Below are positions 12,159 through 25,216 of a DNA stretch of 64,000 nt, one piece after another (position 1 is the stretch's first letter; each line of letters opens with the position of its first letter). This stretch comes from Siniperca chuatsi. Taxonomy: Eukaryota > Chordata > Actinopteri > Centrarchiformes > Sinipercidae. The position numbers were made by a program, and so were the translations under genes. Under the pieces are notes generated by a model, which saw only the letters and a program-made list of their open reading frames with translations, searched no databases and was not told the origin of the DNA. The stretch is taken from assembly GCF_020085105.1 (NCBI RefSeq), contig NC_058045.1, positions 10,061,833 to 10,125,832 of the forward strand, in the 5' to 3' direction.

Positions 12159-15100
12159 ATGCAAGGCCACAGGAGACAGGTAGGTGATCTTATTCATACC
12201 AATACATATCGATACACAATGGAGCTGTTTTGGCCAAGCTACTACTTTAAGCTTCTGTTATGCTGCCATAGGCCTGCTGTCTTTAACATGACTACCAATC
12301 CTGCCCTTGTCAGACTAAATAGCTCCAACAGAAGCTCATTCCAGTGCAGTCCAGTACAAGACCCATCCTTACGCAAATCAAGACTAGACTACATAGCAAT
12401 GCTTTAATCTGAATTAGGATTGAATGGGATGTATGTACTTCCACTGGTGTCATAATGTTCAGATTGTATTTCTGCGTCTGCCACACCTTCACTGTTAGGC
12501 TAAATCTAAGCTAAAGTAGACTGCTCTGTTAAGTGAATAGCATGGATTGGCATGACGTGAGAGCACATCTACATACATACCATGCTATTCAGACAGGTTA
12601 GATTAACCCTCTTCACTGACAGTCCTCCAAGGTGAGTCAGGATCCAACCCAACATCAGCACAGTGGCATTCACTGACACACCCCCACTACATAGTTAGAC
12701 AGGATTCTTTAGTACACGTTGACCTTTCTGCAGATTTTCACAAGCTTATTAGTACATATCAGTATGATGATCAAATCAAATGATGCCTTATAGTAAAATC
12801 CGCAGTATATCACGCTTTCACTTGTGATGTGTACATTTGCCATAATTGTGTGGATGACTTTTCCTTGTATTATTTTGTTGTGTAGCCCAGTATTGAACTA
12901 CTGGAATTAATGGGAGTGGTAAGAGAGAATGGCAGTGAACAGACATCACTTCCTCCCGTGGTAAGAATTTATAATGTGTCCTCGTTAACAACATGCTAAC
13001 TAGTCCTGGCCACCATAATTCATAGGTTAAGATTGATCCATATACTGACTGAAAGTCTGACTTTGGCATATCATTTTTGTCACACAGCACACTCCACTGT
13101 CGTATGACTACGTCCTGGTTGCCAAAACAATTGATAACCAGGAGAGAGAGGCTTTCAAGAAGCAAACAGAATACATTGAAGAATTGAAAAAAAAGAACAT
13201 GAAAGTCACAGTATGTGTTTAATTAAACAACGATTTTCTTTACTCTTTCGTTTCTTCAACACTCCTGGGTGTGTTTCAAAGGTCATGTGATTCATTCATT
13301 TACCTCATCTTTATTTGTTTCTGTTAGGAAATTATAGATGATGATCTTGTCTTCTACGGGATTCAAGCGCCTAAAGAAATTTTTGAGAAGTACAGGTATC
13401 TGCTCAAAGTGTCTGATGCTTGTAATTGGAGCTCGGATCAGAACATTGTACCGCTCAGCACCAGGTAAAACATGTTGCCCTAGCTATTTTTGACATTTTA
13501 AACAGGCACAGATGCTGTTTGAAGTGTCTGCGATTGTTATGTGCTCCATATGTTGCAAATGTACTTGTTTTTTGTGCAAATAATCTCTAAAGCATATAAA
13601 TACCATTTATTTTTGCAAATTTGTGATATGGAGATGAAATCCTACTCTTTGTGCATGTATGAATGTGATATTCTAAATGATCTCTAAGCACAGCTGTTCT
13701 TTATCATTACTAAAAGGCTAATTTTCAAAGGCTCCATAAAAATTTGACTGAACTAATGAAGTTTTGAAGTCTCGCTTTATAAGTTTAGCTTTATGAGTGA
13801 TACTTGTCCGTGTTTCAGGATAAGGATTGTCCACTTCATCTTGAATCACACCCCTCTCCATTCAGGAGGTGAGAAAGACTTACTGTGTTTACAATCCTCC
13901 TCAGGTAACCGGACACCTAATCTTTATTCTTATTTTTCTCACCTGTTTTCCTTCCCAGAGAGTTTGCGGGATCTTATGAAGATGAATGTTTTTGAGGCAA
14001 GGTTCTGCCTGCATGAGGTAAAAATCCAAGCATACAATATAAGCCTTGTCCTTTTGACAGCATCTATGATTTATCACAATCTGTTACAGATTGCAATATT
14101 GTCAACATATCTGGCCTGATAGTTGCGTTATTACCAGGACTTGGACAGGAACTGCAGATTAAACAGTCAACTTGTGCCTTAATTTTTGTATGAATAAAGA
14201 ATGAAAACAGTAGACAGGAATAAATGTAGTCATGCATGAGACCTGACCTCAACATTTTTTTTAAGGTCAGATGTGAATGATACGATTGGACCCACACATC
14301 CTCATGTTAAAGATAGTAACACTATTGTCTACTGATAAATCTCTTGTTTTCATGTGGCCGCTAAAGTGTTTTGCTTTTCTTAAGAGCTTCTAAAATTATG
14401 AAGTGAAACTTGGCAGTGGCCTTCCAAAACAATACGTCGCTGCCAAAACAGTATTTGTTCACAGAGACGCTATGCACGTCATATAAATGTAGTGAGTCAT
14501 TCAACGCTGGGACTAAGTGGGCCTGCATGTGAGCATACATTGATACATATGTGTACATATGTGTACACATGTTTACTGTTTACTTTATAACACTGTGGGA
14601 GGTGAAGACATTGCCAGGAAATTAAAATATAAATACATTTCCAAAGCTTATTCAAAATATGAGGCAGCATTAATTTTGGATGATTTTAATTGGATATGAA
14701 AGCTAGTAAAATCAGTTAAAATTGCCAGTAGATTATATTTTTACATTATAAGCTTCTGTTTGCAGTTTGACTGTATGCTGTGTCAGCCAATATGTATGAA
14801 CTTCTTCATATTGGTGATTTCCTTAGATTTTTTTGTGCTTCTGCTTTTCAGAAAAAGAAACAGAGAGAACTGAAGGAGAGCTGGGCACGATGGACAGCCT
14901 GTCTCCAAGGGCAACCCATAACTGCTGTCAGGTTTGGAAAGCAACACAACAGCCTATTCATTACTATGTTTTTTTTTTTTACAGGTGCAGTTATTGCAGC
15001 GTTATTGTTTTCCATGTCATCCTACTGTGAAGTAGGTTCAAGTGTTAACAAGACAACAGCAAACATGTCACTACCTACGCAGGATGCAGGCATTGTTTGG

Positions 15101-15781
15101 ACCCATTATTTAAAATTATGTACAGTACTTAAAGCTGGTAGAGTTGTTGTCTTTGTCTTTACATTCAGTCCAAACAGCAGAACACAATGCAAACATGCAT
15201 CACGTTTCCAATTTTAAGTAAAAGAAATATATTATATGTGTAAGCTTCATGTCAATTCATGTTAGCTGTGAGAAACTTTCAGCCTTTTATTATAGCACCC
15301 ACATTAGGCCTATCAGCACCCACTGTACATCATCGCTCCACGTTTTGTCAAAGTCAGCCAAGTGCTTGTTGTCCTCATAAGTGTTTTTATTTTGTAATAC
15401 CAGAAGGCTAATCACCCACATGGAAAAAAAATCTATGAGAATTTATGTTTTAAAATGTTCAACTTATAAACTTTATATATGAACATACAGTGTTTCTGTT
15501 AGTGTTACTTGATAAAAGTCAGTTTCTATAGATTTCATACATTATAGTTTAACAGTATAATTTTGCAAATGTTGGTTTAGTACCACATGCTTTTATATGA
15601 GTACTATTTACACTATTATATAAGTATAATGTATCAAATCTGTATGAAATTGGTTGCAAACATCATTGTATTTTCATAAACAATGTTTATAAACTGCAAA
15701 TGTGTAATGTTTGTATATAAAATTTTTCTACAGGCAATGATAAGTGCATATCCCCACCTCATAAGTTATGGAATTTTCTAC

Positions 15782-15830
<49 letters not shown>

Positions 15831-18800
15831 CTCATGTCAGGAACTACTTCGGGGAGAAGGTGGCCTTGTACTACCTGTGGTTGGGCTGGTACACGTATCT
15901 GCTCATCCCGCCTGCTATCATTGGGATCATAGTCTTCCTTTATGGCCTTGCCTTCTTCAACAGCTCACCCCTCATGTAAGTTTTTCCATGACGCCACAGT
16001 ATCTGTGTCATAACAGAGCATTAGCACTGTAATAAATAAAGTGCTTATTGTGTTGTAGAAAGGAGGTTTGTGAGGCTGACACGGTCATGTGTCCACTTTG
16101 TGACAAGAGATGCAAAGTGTGGCAGCTCTCCGACACCTGCACATATGCCAAGGTACATCAGTGCATTTACTGCAGACAGCTAAATGGTGTACCTGTCTGT
16201 TTGTGCTCACTGCTGGTCTCGTCTGTTTCCAGGTGAGCCTGCTGTTCGATAATAATGGCACAGTGCTCTTTGCGATGTTCATGGCAGTGTGGGGTGAGTT
16301 CTGTGTTTCTTTATGACATAATTATTCTTGTGTTGATAGAAATAATCATTTTCAATATTCCTGTTTAAGATAGAATAGTGTGATTTATCACAGTCATATT
16401 TCCTGCAGATGCAGTTTAGCCTCATAGCCATTAAAACCCACACAATATTTAATAAAAATAATTGAAAATCAGGGTGCAGAACGCTATACAGGACAACTTG
16501 TGCAAACAAGTCTTTTATCTGCCTCAAATTTATTTTATCCAACTGCCTGGATGTTTTTATGATCACTGAGACATGCACTGCCAGCGAGATGCCACATCAC
16601 TGAGAGAACCTACTCATCTTGGCTACTCACGTTTTAATCAGCCCGAGCCATCTGGCCGTGGGGTTTGTCAAGCAGTCATCTAAAAGAACATCTAATTGCG
16701 CTTTCATTGCCATATTCAGCTTTTAGCACCTCTGTGTTTTTGTGAATTTTTAAATGTTTACTGTTTGCTGTCAGAACTCTTCTCATATCAAATTCATACC
16801 TGTTGTAGAAAATAAGGATTCCGGCAAAATGTCGATTTCTTGAGTGGCGTTTCTTAGCACAGCTGTGGGCAGAGTACATTTAACTAGAACAGCCACTGCA
16901 GTCTGCCAAGAAAAAGGTGATTTCATGAGTATATCAGAGGAAGTGTGTGAGGGAGGGGGGAGATAAAGAAAGAGAAAGAATACATCAAGGACAGAAAAGT
17001 GGAACATTGATATTGCAGGACAAAATGTGCCCAGCTGAATGTACGTCCCTACACAACACCTGTTTAAAAAAACATGTCAAAAACAAAAGGTAATATGCTA
17101 TAATTTGGGGCTGGAGCTCACACGATGCAATATCATCAGTGAAGCAGTTTACAGTAAGACCACAAAAGTAGGGATCAGTTCCTGAGTCTATTTTTAACTA
17201 AAGCTTTTATGTGCTAAACCCAACCCAAACTATATATAAGTTGTCTTACTTCCCAAAACCTAAACACAGCCCCCATCTTTGTAACTGTAACAGTAGTTTT
17301 TGTGACTGGCCCTGTTTCAGTATGCCATGACCAAAAGAAAATATGTGGGTATACGTCAAAATTAAAGTTTTTCGTAAGATGTTGAACCTCAAATGCAGGC
17401 ATGTCGATATTTTCATACATCCAGTGAAGATGAATGCAAAACTGCTACCAAATATCCCAAAAGTGGCAAAAATTATTAACACCACAGTGGATCTATGTTT
17501 TCAAAAACTGTCACTGTGGTTCGGTTATGTTGTTATATTATATTTTGTTGTTACAGTAGGCTTTATGAACTCATATAAATCCCTGGTCTTCACAGCAACA
17601 CTGTTTTTGGAGTTCTGGAAGAGACATCGGGCTTCCTATGTGTGCGAATGGAAAGTGTCTGATTGGTGTGAGGAAGAGGTATGATCAGATCATTACATCC
17701 CATTTCAGTAATACCAGGTCAGTGATCATTGGAATTCATGGCTGTGTGTTTATTTTCTATTATGTCTAATAACTGTAGGAGGAACTGATCCTGGAAATTG
17801 TGAACAACGCAAACTGTGAACCAAAAAAATATAAGCACTCCTATCTGCGCAGCACTGTGGTTTTGATCTGTGTCACAGCAATGGTGGGTGACTTATCATT
17901 TTTACACTCTTCATATATAGTATTTAAAGGGCTTATAGATCTTTAGAGTTCAGCTTAAAGTAAGAATCAGGTTGAAGTTGTGTAAGATTCAGGTTTAGGC
18001 ATGCACAGTAGTTGAGGTTAGAATTAAGGGCTGCAAAAAGATGTAGTTAACAGTGGCCCTCACAAGTATAGTGATACAAGTGAGTATTTTTGTGTTTCCA
18101 CAGATATTGGTGATCATTGGCCTGACACATGCCTTGGTGGTGTTCAGGGTGATAGCAGCAGTGCTCTTGGCCGAGGGATCATGGGAGTTCCTAAGCAACC
18201 ACTCCAACAGCGGAGCGATGATGCTGGGGGCCGTCCTCCATTACCTCATCATCACTGTCATGACACGGGTATGCAGTTCTCTAAATGTGCATCTCTGTTG
18301 CCTTTTTTTCTCTGTGACTCTGACCATGTCTTTGTCTTTGCAGATCAACAGGATTGTAGCCATGAAGCTCTGTGAAATAGGTATTATTTACTAATTATTT
18401 TTCACTTTTATATGGTACCAAATTTTAAATAGATGCTGTTACACTCATATCCCACTCATGTTTCCTGGAAAAATTAAAGATTAGCTTTAAAACATCCTAC
18501 TTTTAAAATATAATTTAGGATTAGAAAACATTAAATGAGCAGTTATTTGAATAGTCAATAACAGGTTTACAGTTGTCAGAGTGGTGGGCAGTGAGAACAA
18601 ATGCAGGGAGGCTGAAGTAGGAAGGCAGGTAATCAGACAGGAAGCAGGTCAGACACACAGATAACAGGTTCAGGCAGGAAAGTAGTGTCTGGAGCTGTCC
18701 TCTATACTTTGGCCCAAATCCAGTGTCCACTCTTACAGACACAGATTTGTCTGCAAGGGCTCAGGGCTGTCTCAATGAGAAATTGGAAAGTGCATGAGGC

Positions 18801-21800
18801 CTCTCTCATGGACTTTTTAACCCCTTTCTACAGACATTTTCCCAATAGTCTTGGGAGCATTCCTTATTTTAAAAACAACAGAAGGGGGAAACCCAAAATC
18901 TTTTTTTTTTTTTTTTAAAGTTTACATATACATAACAGCAGTGTCTTTATGAACAAACAGCTTTCATGGAGAAGCGTGGACATTGGAACTGGGGTGCCAT
19001 ATGCATTGATTCAGGAAATGAAGGGTAGTTGTAAAGACACGTGATAGCTCAGGTGATATTCAGAGGAGGGAAACTCACTGAGGGAGACTAGAGGGAAGGT
19101 GAGAAATGACAGGATGTAAACTGTTTCAGAACATACAGTAACAGTAGGAACGGAAAGAGAGAAAGAGTCTGAGGCTGAAGAGGTAGAAGAGGGAGGGAGT
19201 GCAGGAATCATCATGAAAATATGGGCTGTTATGAGGGCCCCTGCGTTAAGACCCTGGTCTGTTGATCTTGTCATGTAGAGCAAAGGTTCCCAACCTGGGG
19301 GTCAGAACCCCCAAAGGGTCATAAGACAAATCTGAAGCTTCGCAAGATGAATAACAAGTTGGGGGGAAAGTCTAATTTTATCTATTTTAATGTGAAATAC
19401 TGGAGAGTTTTAGCTCCTCAGGCCTCTAAAAACGACCCAAATGAAACAATCTGAGAAGGGAACATCGCACTTTGGACTACTCACTATGCAGCAACAAGTG
19501 GCAAGGGGTCATGAGGAGACATTTCTTCAATTTAAAGGGTCAAGCCAAAAAGGATGTGACCCAGTGGTACAGAGTTCATCTTAGCCTCTCTACGTGTCAT
19601 TTGCTTGGGGTGCATGGTATATTTTTGCCTTGGACCCATTAGTGACTTAATAGACCTTTTCCACAACTTGTCATGGCAAGAGAAGCACAGGTGTAATTAA
19701 TAACTAATTAGCTAATGATCGCTCTGTTCGTCTAAAGTGTCCCACGTCAGTGAGGCGCATGCCCAATATCAGGGCCCTGGAACTGGCACGCCTAACTTTC
19801 TGCTATGACATGCTTGTCTGTGTAAAAACAGTCTTTTTGGCCATTGTGTCGTGCAGGGAGCCAGTCTAGTCCAGCTGTGATGTGTTGATTGCAGTTTCTA
19901 AAACCTCCCTGAAGAAACTGAAGATTTAAAAAAAAAAAACAAAAAAAAAACCAATAACTTCAGGTTTGAACAATCCAAAGTATATCTTAATAATGTGTGG
20001 ATCAACATCAAATAATTCAGATACAATGTAAATAGAGGTAATAATATAATAGGTGAAATGAAATTCTATAGTAGGACTTCTCTCAAGTGTGTGAGATTGT
20101 GCCATCCATTGACCAAATAGTGAACTGCATGAACACTGACATGAAGTATGTCTTCACCAGAGAAAACAAGATCATTTGCTGCCACAGAGAAGAATTTCAC
20201 AGTCAAGATGTTCACCTTCCAGTTCTTCACCTATTTCTCCTCCCTCTTCTACGTAGCCTTTTTTCTTGGCAGGTAAGAATGAGAACGAGTGGACTCTGCT
20301 AGGGCTGGCTGATAACTCAATATTCACATTTTGCGACTTTTAGTGGTGTCATATATTGTATAATAATATGTTTATTGATATAATTTCAAACATATCACCC
20401 AGCTCTAGACTCCAAGCCCGCACAGCAAATGTCATAACCTGAAGGACTAATGTCCAAATGAAAGGAGCTGATTGTCCTTACTTATTAACGCCCATTGTCA
20501 TAACCTGATGGGCTTGTATAACTAATGACATGTTTTTGTAACATACATGACAGGATAAATGGCCATCCTGGTGGTTATGTCCGAATTGCAGGGAAGTGGA
20601 GGCTAGAGGAAGTGAGTAACATAAATATTTATCCCATTTAAATGTCCATTTTTAAGTAAAAATTGCTATTTCACATTCGAATATTGTATCTGATTGCATT
20701 CCAAACATTTCACCTTCCCCTGTATAGTGTCATCCTAGTGGATGTCTCACAGACCTGTTCATCCAAATGGCGATCATAATGGTACTCAAGCAAACCATCA
20801 GCAATGTCTTTGAGTTCACTGGCCCGTAAGTATAAATCAGATTTGTGATTGTAAACTGTACATGTGCGCTGTATAATCCACTTTATTTACGTTGTCTCTT
20901 GTTTGCATCAGTTGGCTCTGCAGGTGGTTGAAGAGAAGAAGGACCCAGAAGCTACAGAGGAAATGTGCCCACTGCTACCTGAAAGATGAATCAGAGGCCA
21001 AACACAGAGCTGAACTGTGTGATAACTGCAAGCTTCGAGACTGGCTCAGCAACTACCGTCTCAATGATGTTGACTCCTTCAGCCTGTTCAATGAGTTTCT
21101 GGAGATGGGTATGAACTCTGCTGAATGCTTTTACAAAAAAAACAGTAGACACTAGACAAATACTGGACTGATTTTGACAAATCATCTTTTTCTTTGCTCT
21201 CTCCTTAGTGATCCAGTTCAGCTTCACCACCATATTTGTGGCAGCATTTCCTCTTGCTCCTCTGCTAGCCCTCATTAATAATGTAATTGAGATACGCTTG
21301 GATGCCATTAAAATGGTCACTCTGGAGCGCAGACTGGTTCCCAAGAAAACCAACGACATTGGTGAGGGTCACATTTGAACTAAGAAGGAATTTGTTAACT
21401 CAGTAAAATGTTGTTTGCCTCTTTATACTGTAGATAAAATTCTCCTCACGTCAATGTTTCCTTTCCTCAGGTGTGTGGATAGACGTGTTGGAGGCTATTG
21501 GTGTCTTAGCTGTCATTGCGAATGGGCTGGTCATCGGTGTATCTTCAGACTTCATCCCTCGATTGGTGTACCGTTTCCGCTATGGCCCGTGTGCCAACGG
21601 CACAGCAACAGATATCGAGTGAGAACATGCATTCTTCTAGAAAATGCTTATGTTCTGTCATGTCGTGTGCAACACTCACCTTAAATAAATCCTTCTATTT
21701 TTCAAGCTGCATGGTTGGCTACATCAACAACTCTCTCTCCATTGCACGAATGGGTGACCAGAACATACTCAACGAGTTTTCAGCGAATCAGATGATCACT

Positions 21801-23675
21801 CCTAGTGGCTTGAATGTCTCTTACTGCAGGTTTGTTCTCTTTTAATCTTATTTGTCTTCCACAGCTGAAGAGTTATTTAACTGGCACAATTCTGACATTT
21901 AGGTTGGGAAAAACCAAAGTCAAAACATACAATTTGAGTAACAACAGAGTCGAAAGCACCACCAGTGTTAATAACTGTTCAGAGTTCACACTCAGATGTT
22001 CTGTTGTTATCCTGGTAGTATTGCACTGTTACCGTTCCTGTAAGTACCTCAGGTAATAGAACTGCTATATAAATAAAGTTTACATTCTCCTTTAAAAATG
22101 GGTGGCCATCACTACAGCTGGTACCCACAATCATCTACTGTGTGTTGATAAGGGCGATAACATCTGCGTTCTGGTCTGTTTTTCTTCACAGCTATAAAGA
22201 CTACAGGAGCAACGAGGACTACAGTTTTACCCCACAGTTCTGGCTAATTTTAGCTGTGCGCTTTGCATTTGTCATCCTGTTTGAGGTAGGCCTTGACCAA
22301 ACAAGAAACCACTCACCACTTTTTCTTACAATGATTTCTTTTAGCAGTTTTTTTTTTGTACTGTAGCACCTAACACAACACCAAAATCCCCCAAATCCTC
22401 CCAGCTCACTGTTTGTCTGTTTTGAAACTCGCATGATGTCACAGATAAGTTTCAGAACGGTGAGCTGGGCTATAAGTAATCAGGGAGTGTTATCATTAAC
22501 AAAACCATATTTTCACAGATTACATTTTCCTCTATGCTTGCAGCACGTTGTCGTCATATGCAAATTCATTGCAGCCTGGTTTGTACCGAGCGCTCCCATG
22601 CAGGTCAAGAATGATAGACTCTTTGATAAACTCAACAGACTAAAAGAGGAACTCAGGTGAGTCTCAAATAATATGTAGATAGACTGGCGTGGCAGCTGGT
22701 TGCCAAAAAAAGTACAATCTTGCTCATTCATTTATACATTGCATCCCATTTCAGTAATACCAGGTCAGTGAAATTCATGGCTGTGTATTTTTTTTCTATT
22801 ATATATAACTTTAGGAGGAACTGATCCTGGAAATTGTGAGCAATGCAAACTGTGAACCAAAAATATATGAGCATTCCTATCTGCACAGCACACAATGGTG
22901 GGAAAATAAAAAAGAGAGCACTGGATTGGTACTCGGTAATGGAATCGGTATGAGGAGAGAAAAAGTAGGATCGGTGCATCTCTAGCCCAAACTGCTTACT
23001 TATTTCCCTGTCAAAAGTCTGCCTATCTTGTGCTTTACATGTTGTTTTGGTGTCTGAAAAACTCTAGCTAAGCTGAATCTTCTTTAATGAATCACATTCA
23101 CAGACCTTTTTCACAGCAGACTTGTCAGAGCAGGAAAAACTAGTCAAAATGTCTGCCATGAAAAAGGTCTATTCAATTTTAGTTTCACTCCCTTTGTCAT
23201 ATCACCTCCCGGCAATGCCTGTTTGGGAACCACTGCATTAAAACAAGAAAATTCACCCTAACCGTGAAATTCTATCCCATTGTTTTAGCACTTGCATGTG
23301 ACAGTGTGATTTTCCTCACAATTTCTCAAATGAAAGCAAATGAATGGCTATTCATGATACACAGTCAGCATTACTCTTCTTGACTCTTCATGAATTAATT
23401 AAAGAGATATACATTGAAAAATGAATATTCCACCCAAATTTCATGGTACTTTAATTTTTAACTGAATCCTAATCATCTAAATGATGACTCATAAATACAA
23501 ATGCAGCATTTGTGGTTTGTAGCTCTAATTATGTTTTTATTATATGATTGTACCAGATACAACATTTTGAAGTGTGTTTTTAAGATGTGCTTTGTGTTGT
23601 GTTGTGACCACTTTGACATATATATGCAACTAACCAATCCTTGCTTTTATTTCTTACAGTTCATTTAAAGCGTGA
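12159..23675 (+). CDS. ano9: Anoctamin-9 (TMEM16J), complete
   Basis: Coding exons: 12159-12179, 12886-12960, 13088-13210, 13328-13464, 13819-13868, 13959-14017, 14852-14931, 15841-15975, 16059-16152, 16233-16293, 17596-17678, 17779-17883, 18104-18268, 18344-18380, 20161-20272, 20554-20611, 20728-20825, 20912-21108, 21209-21361, 21471-21618, 21707-21829, 22192-22285, 22544-22656 and 23660-23675. The phase-consistent sum is 2337 bases, 778 codons, against about 782 in human ANO9. Start MQG and the segments [30 protein letters not shown] and RINGHPGGY match ANO9. Residues 1-180 are the cytoplasmic domain; about 185-760 hold the transmembrane bundle. Acidic residues expected at the TMEM16 calcium sites are present: E494, E559, E562, E591 and D595. 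ANO9 is a calcium-responsive channel/scramblase family member of epithelia. The last exon adds only S-F-K-A. Confidence 0.95.
15785..15829 (+). repeat. (TG)n microsatellite next to an ano9 3' splice site
   Basis: About 22 uninterrupted TG units end 11 bases before the acceptor of the ano9 exon at 15841-15975. They occupy the usual branchpoint-to-pyrimidine-tract zone. Confidence 0.97.
18381..20160 (+). other. ano9 intron 14, repeat-bearing
   Basis: This long intron holds a poly-T tract (18900-18916), a hAT-like element (19282-19560), a poly-A stretch (19928-19951), and near 19651 a fragment resembling the short hairpin element at 23102-23170. No additional coding exon is needed: the flanking exons join in phase as CEI-EKTRSF. 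Confidence 0.6.
19282..19560 (+). mobile_element. hAT-like nonautonomous element, copy 1
   Basis: It begins AAGGTTCCCAACCTGGGGGT, similar to the CAGTGGTTCCCAACC terminus of Charlie/hAT-type elements. It shares an internal block (AATGAAACAATCTGAGAAG) with copies at 57732-58040 and, inverted, at 62709-63030. The right end is not sharply defined. Confidence 0.55.
20299..20408. mobile_element. Short TIR element (MITE-like) in ano9 intron
   Basis: The ends are imperfect inverted repeats: CTAGGGCTGGCTGATA on the left and TATCACCCAGCTCTAG on the right. They enclose A+T-rich DNA. The ends resemble the GGGCTGGGCGATA motif common in fish repeats. No coding capacity. Confidence 0.5.
22742..22897 (+). 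pseudogene. Decayed duplicate of ano9 exon 12 with its upstream intron flank
   Basis: 22815-22897 copies the ano9 exon at 17779-17883, and 22742-22814 copies the intron sequence just before it (17691-17778), including the CAGTAATACCAGGTCAGTG block. The copy keeps an AG acceptor and the ATG-GTGGG donor. It lost 22 bases of the exon between CAGCAC and CAATG, so it is 83 bases long and frame-shifting instead of 105 and frame-neutral. Point changes such as AAC to AGC and CGC to CAC have also accumulated. It lies in the last ano9 intron, about 5 kb from its source. Inclusion in mRNA would break the C-terminus, so it is probably silent. Confidence 0.9.
23102..23170. repeat. 69-base hairpin element
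   Basis: The arms AGACCTTTTTCACAGCAGAC (23102-23121) and GTCTGCCATGAAAAAGGTCT (23151-23170) are inverted copies with two mismatches. A fragment with the same AGACCTTTT start occurs near 19651 in another ano9 intron. This suggests a small dispersed foldback repeat. Confidence 0.6.
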
Positions 23676-24240
23676 CAGCATTCAGACACTTTTATGTTGC
23701 ACATTTCCCCCTGAGGACATGAACCCAGTGTCGCCTTGTGCATTAAAGTGTCCAGACTATCACAATGTTGAGTCAACTTCAAAGCCATTAATCATCTCTC
23801 TGAAGAGTTCAGACGGAGGGCTCTCCCTCTCTTTTATTGTTTGCAGTCAAATTTTGAGTCAAAGTGATGGCTATCTGGATTCTCATCTATGAAATGGACT
23901 TTGATGACCGACCGATTTTTATTGGACAAAACAAGTTTACAGTAACTGATTTTACTGACCACGCCTTTCATGAAATTATTCTTATTCTTTTTTTTAAGAA
24001 TGCACTGATAGCTTACTGTTGGATCTCTATATTTGTGAGACGTATGTGAGTGTTTATATTGAAAGCCTGAACATAATTTATACTGCTACTGCACATACAG
24101 TACTGATTGTGTTATACGATGTTGCCTTATATTGTAAAAAAGCTGATGAATGTCATTACTGCAGACAGAATGTGATGGTGTCTTTTGTAAATCAGTCACG
24201 AGAATGTTTTGCATTATAATATTTTATATTATTGAATAAA
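23676..24240 (+). other. ano9 3' UTR with polyadenylation signal
   Basis: This follows the ano9 stop codon TGA at 23673-23675. A canonical AATAAA lies at 24235-24240 and is the first clear signal, giving a 3' UTR of about 0.57 kb. A Tc1 relic starts 155 bases later. Confidence 0.6.
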
Positions 24241-24394
24241 AGAGGAAACTTTTGGCCTCATGTAATGCCTTTTAAATTTAAGTTTGCCAATTGTGTCATA
24301 TTTAACATTTTGAATTTGCCAAATTACAGATTTAAGAATATACTCATTTGGTGCTGGTGCCATATGTTACAGTATTTCATTAATAGCTTATTTA

Positions 24395-24921
24395 CAGTGG
24401 TGTGCAAAAGTGTTTGCCCCCTAAACCTAATAACTTGGTCTGAACAAAATGAAGACTTTGGAGTGGCCTAGTTAAAGTCCTGACCTGAATCCTATTGAGC
24501 TGCTGTGGCATGACCTTAAAAAGGCAGTTCATGCTCGAAAACCCTCCAATGTGGCTGAATTACAACAATTCTGCAAAGATGAGTGGGCCAAAATTCCTCC
24601 ACAGCGTTGTAAAAGACTCATTGCAAGTTATCGCAAACGCTTAATTTGTTAGCAGTAACACCCTTGCAGTTGTTACTGCTAAGGGTGGCACAACCAGTTA
24701 TTAGGTTTAGGGGGCAATCACTTTTTCACTCAGGGCCATGTAGGTTTGGATTTTGTTTTCCCTTAATAATAACAACCTTCATTTAAAACTGCATTTTGTG
24801 TTTACTTGTGTTATCTTTGACTAATATTTCAATTTGTTTGATGATCTGAAACATTTAAGTGTGACAAACATGCAAAAAAATAAGAAATCAGGAAGGGGGC
24901 AAACACTTTTGCACACCACTG
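24395..24921 (+). mobile_element. Tc1/mariner fossil with transposase C-terminal remnant
   Basis: The element is flanked by TA dinucleotides (24393-24394 and 24922-24923). Its terminal inverted repeats begin CAGTGGTGTGCAAAAGTGTT and end in the reverse complement. Inside, about 24465-24652 in the plus frame reads WPS, a stop (TAA where CAA would encode Q), then SPDLNPIELLWHDLKKAVHA and further residues to a TAG. This is the end of a Tc1-type DDE transposase, including the final catalytic Glu of LNPIE. The rest of the transposase is deleted, so the copy is dead. Confidence 0.92.
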
Positions 24922-25216
24922 TATGTCAGTGTTGTCTTCAGGGCTGTAGCTTTCACACCAAGGTCATGTCCTCCTTCTCCATTGATTATGGGAATTTGGG
25001 GGATTTAATGACCTGAGGAGGACTGATTCTATTATTTCTTAGTCTCACTATTTTTACATTTTAATTTTTTCATGCACAAAATATAATAAAATGTATCCAC
25101 CAGAAATGTATTCCTGGCAGTGTGGAAAAGGCTTTGAAACAGCGGTTTGACCATCATGTACGTAGATACAATTGAAAGAAAATATAGTTGAACACTATAC
25201 CACTAGTTGATAAGGC

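Noticed and set aside
12818-13165. 115-codon minus-strand open frame
   Set aside because: It is antisense to two ano9 exons and the intron between them. No similarity or splice support.
14780-15217. 145-codon open frame read straight through
   Set aside because: Only 14852-14931 is the real ano9 exon. The rest runs past a good donor at 14932 into intron.
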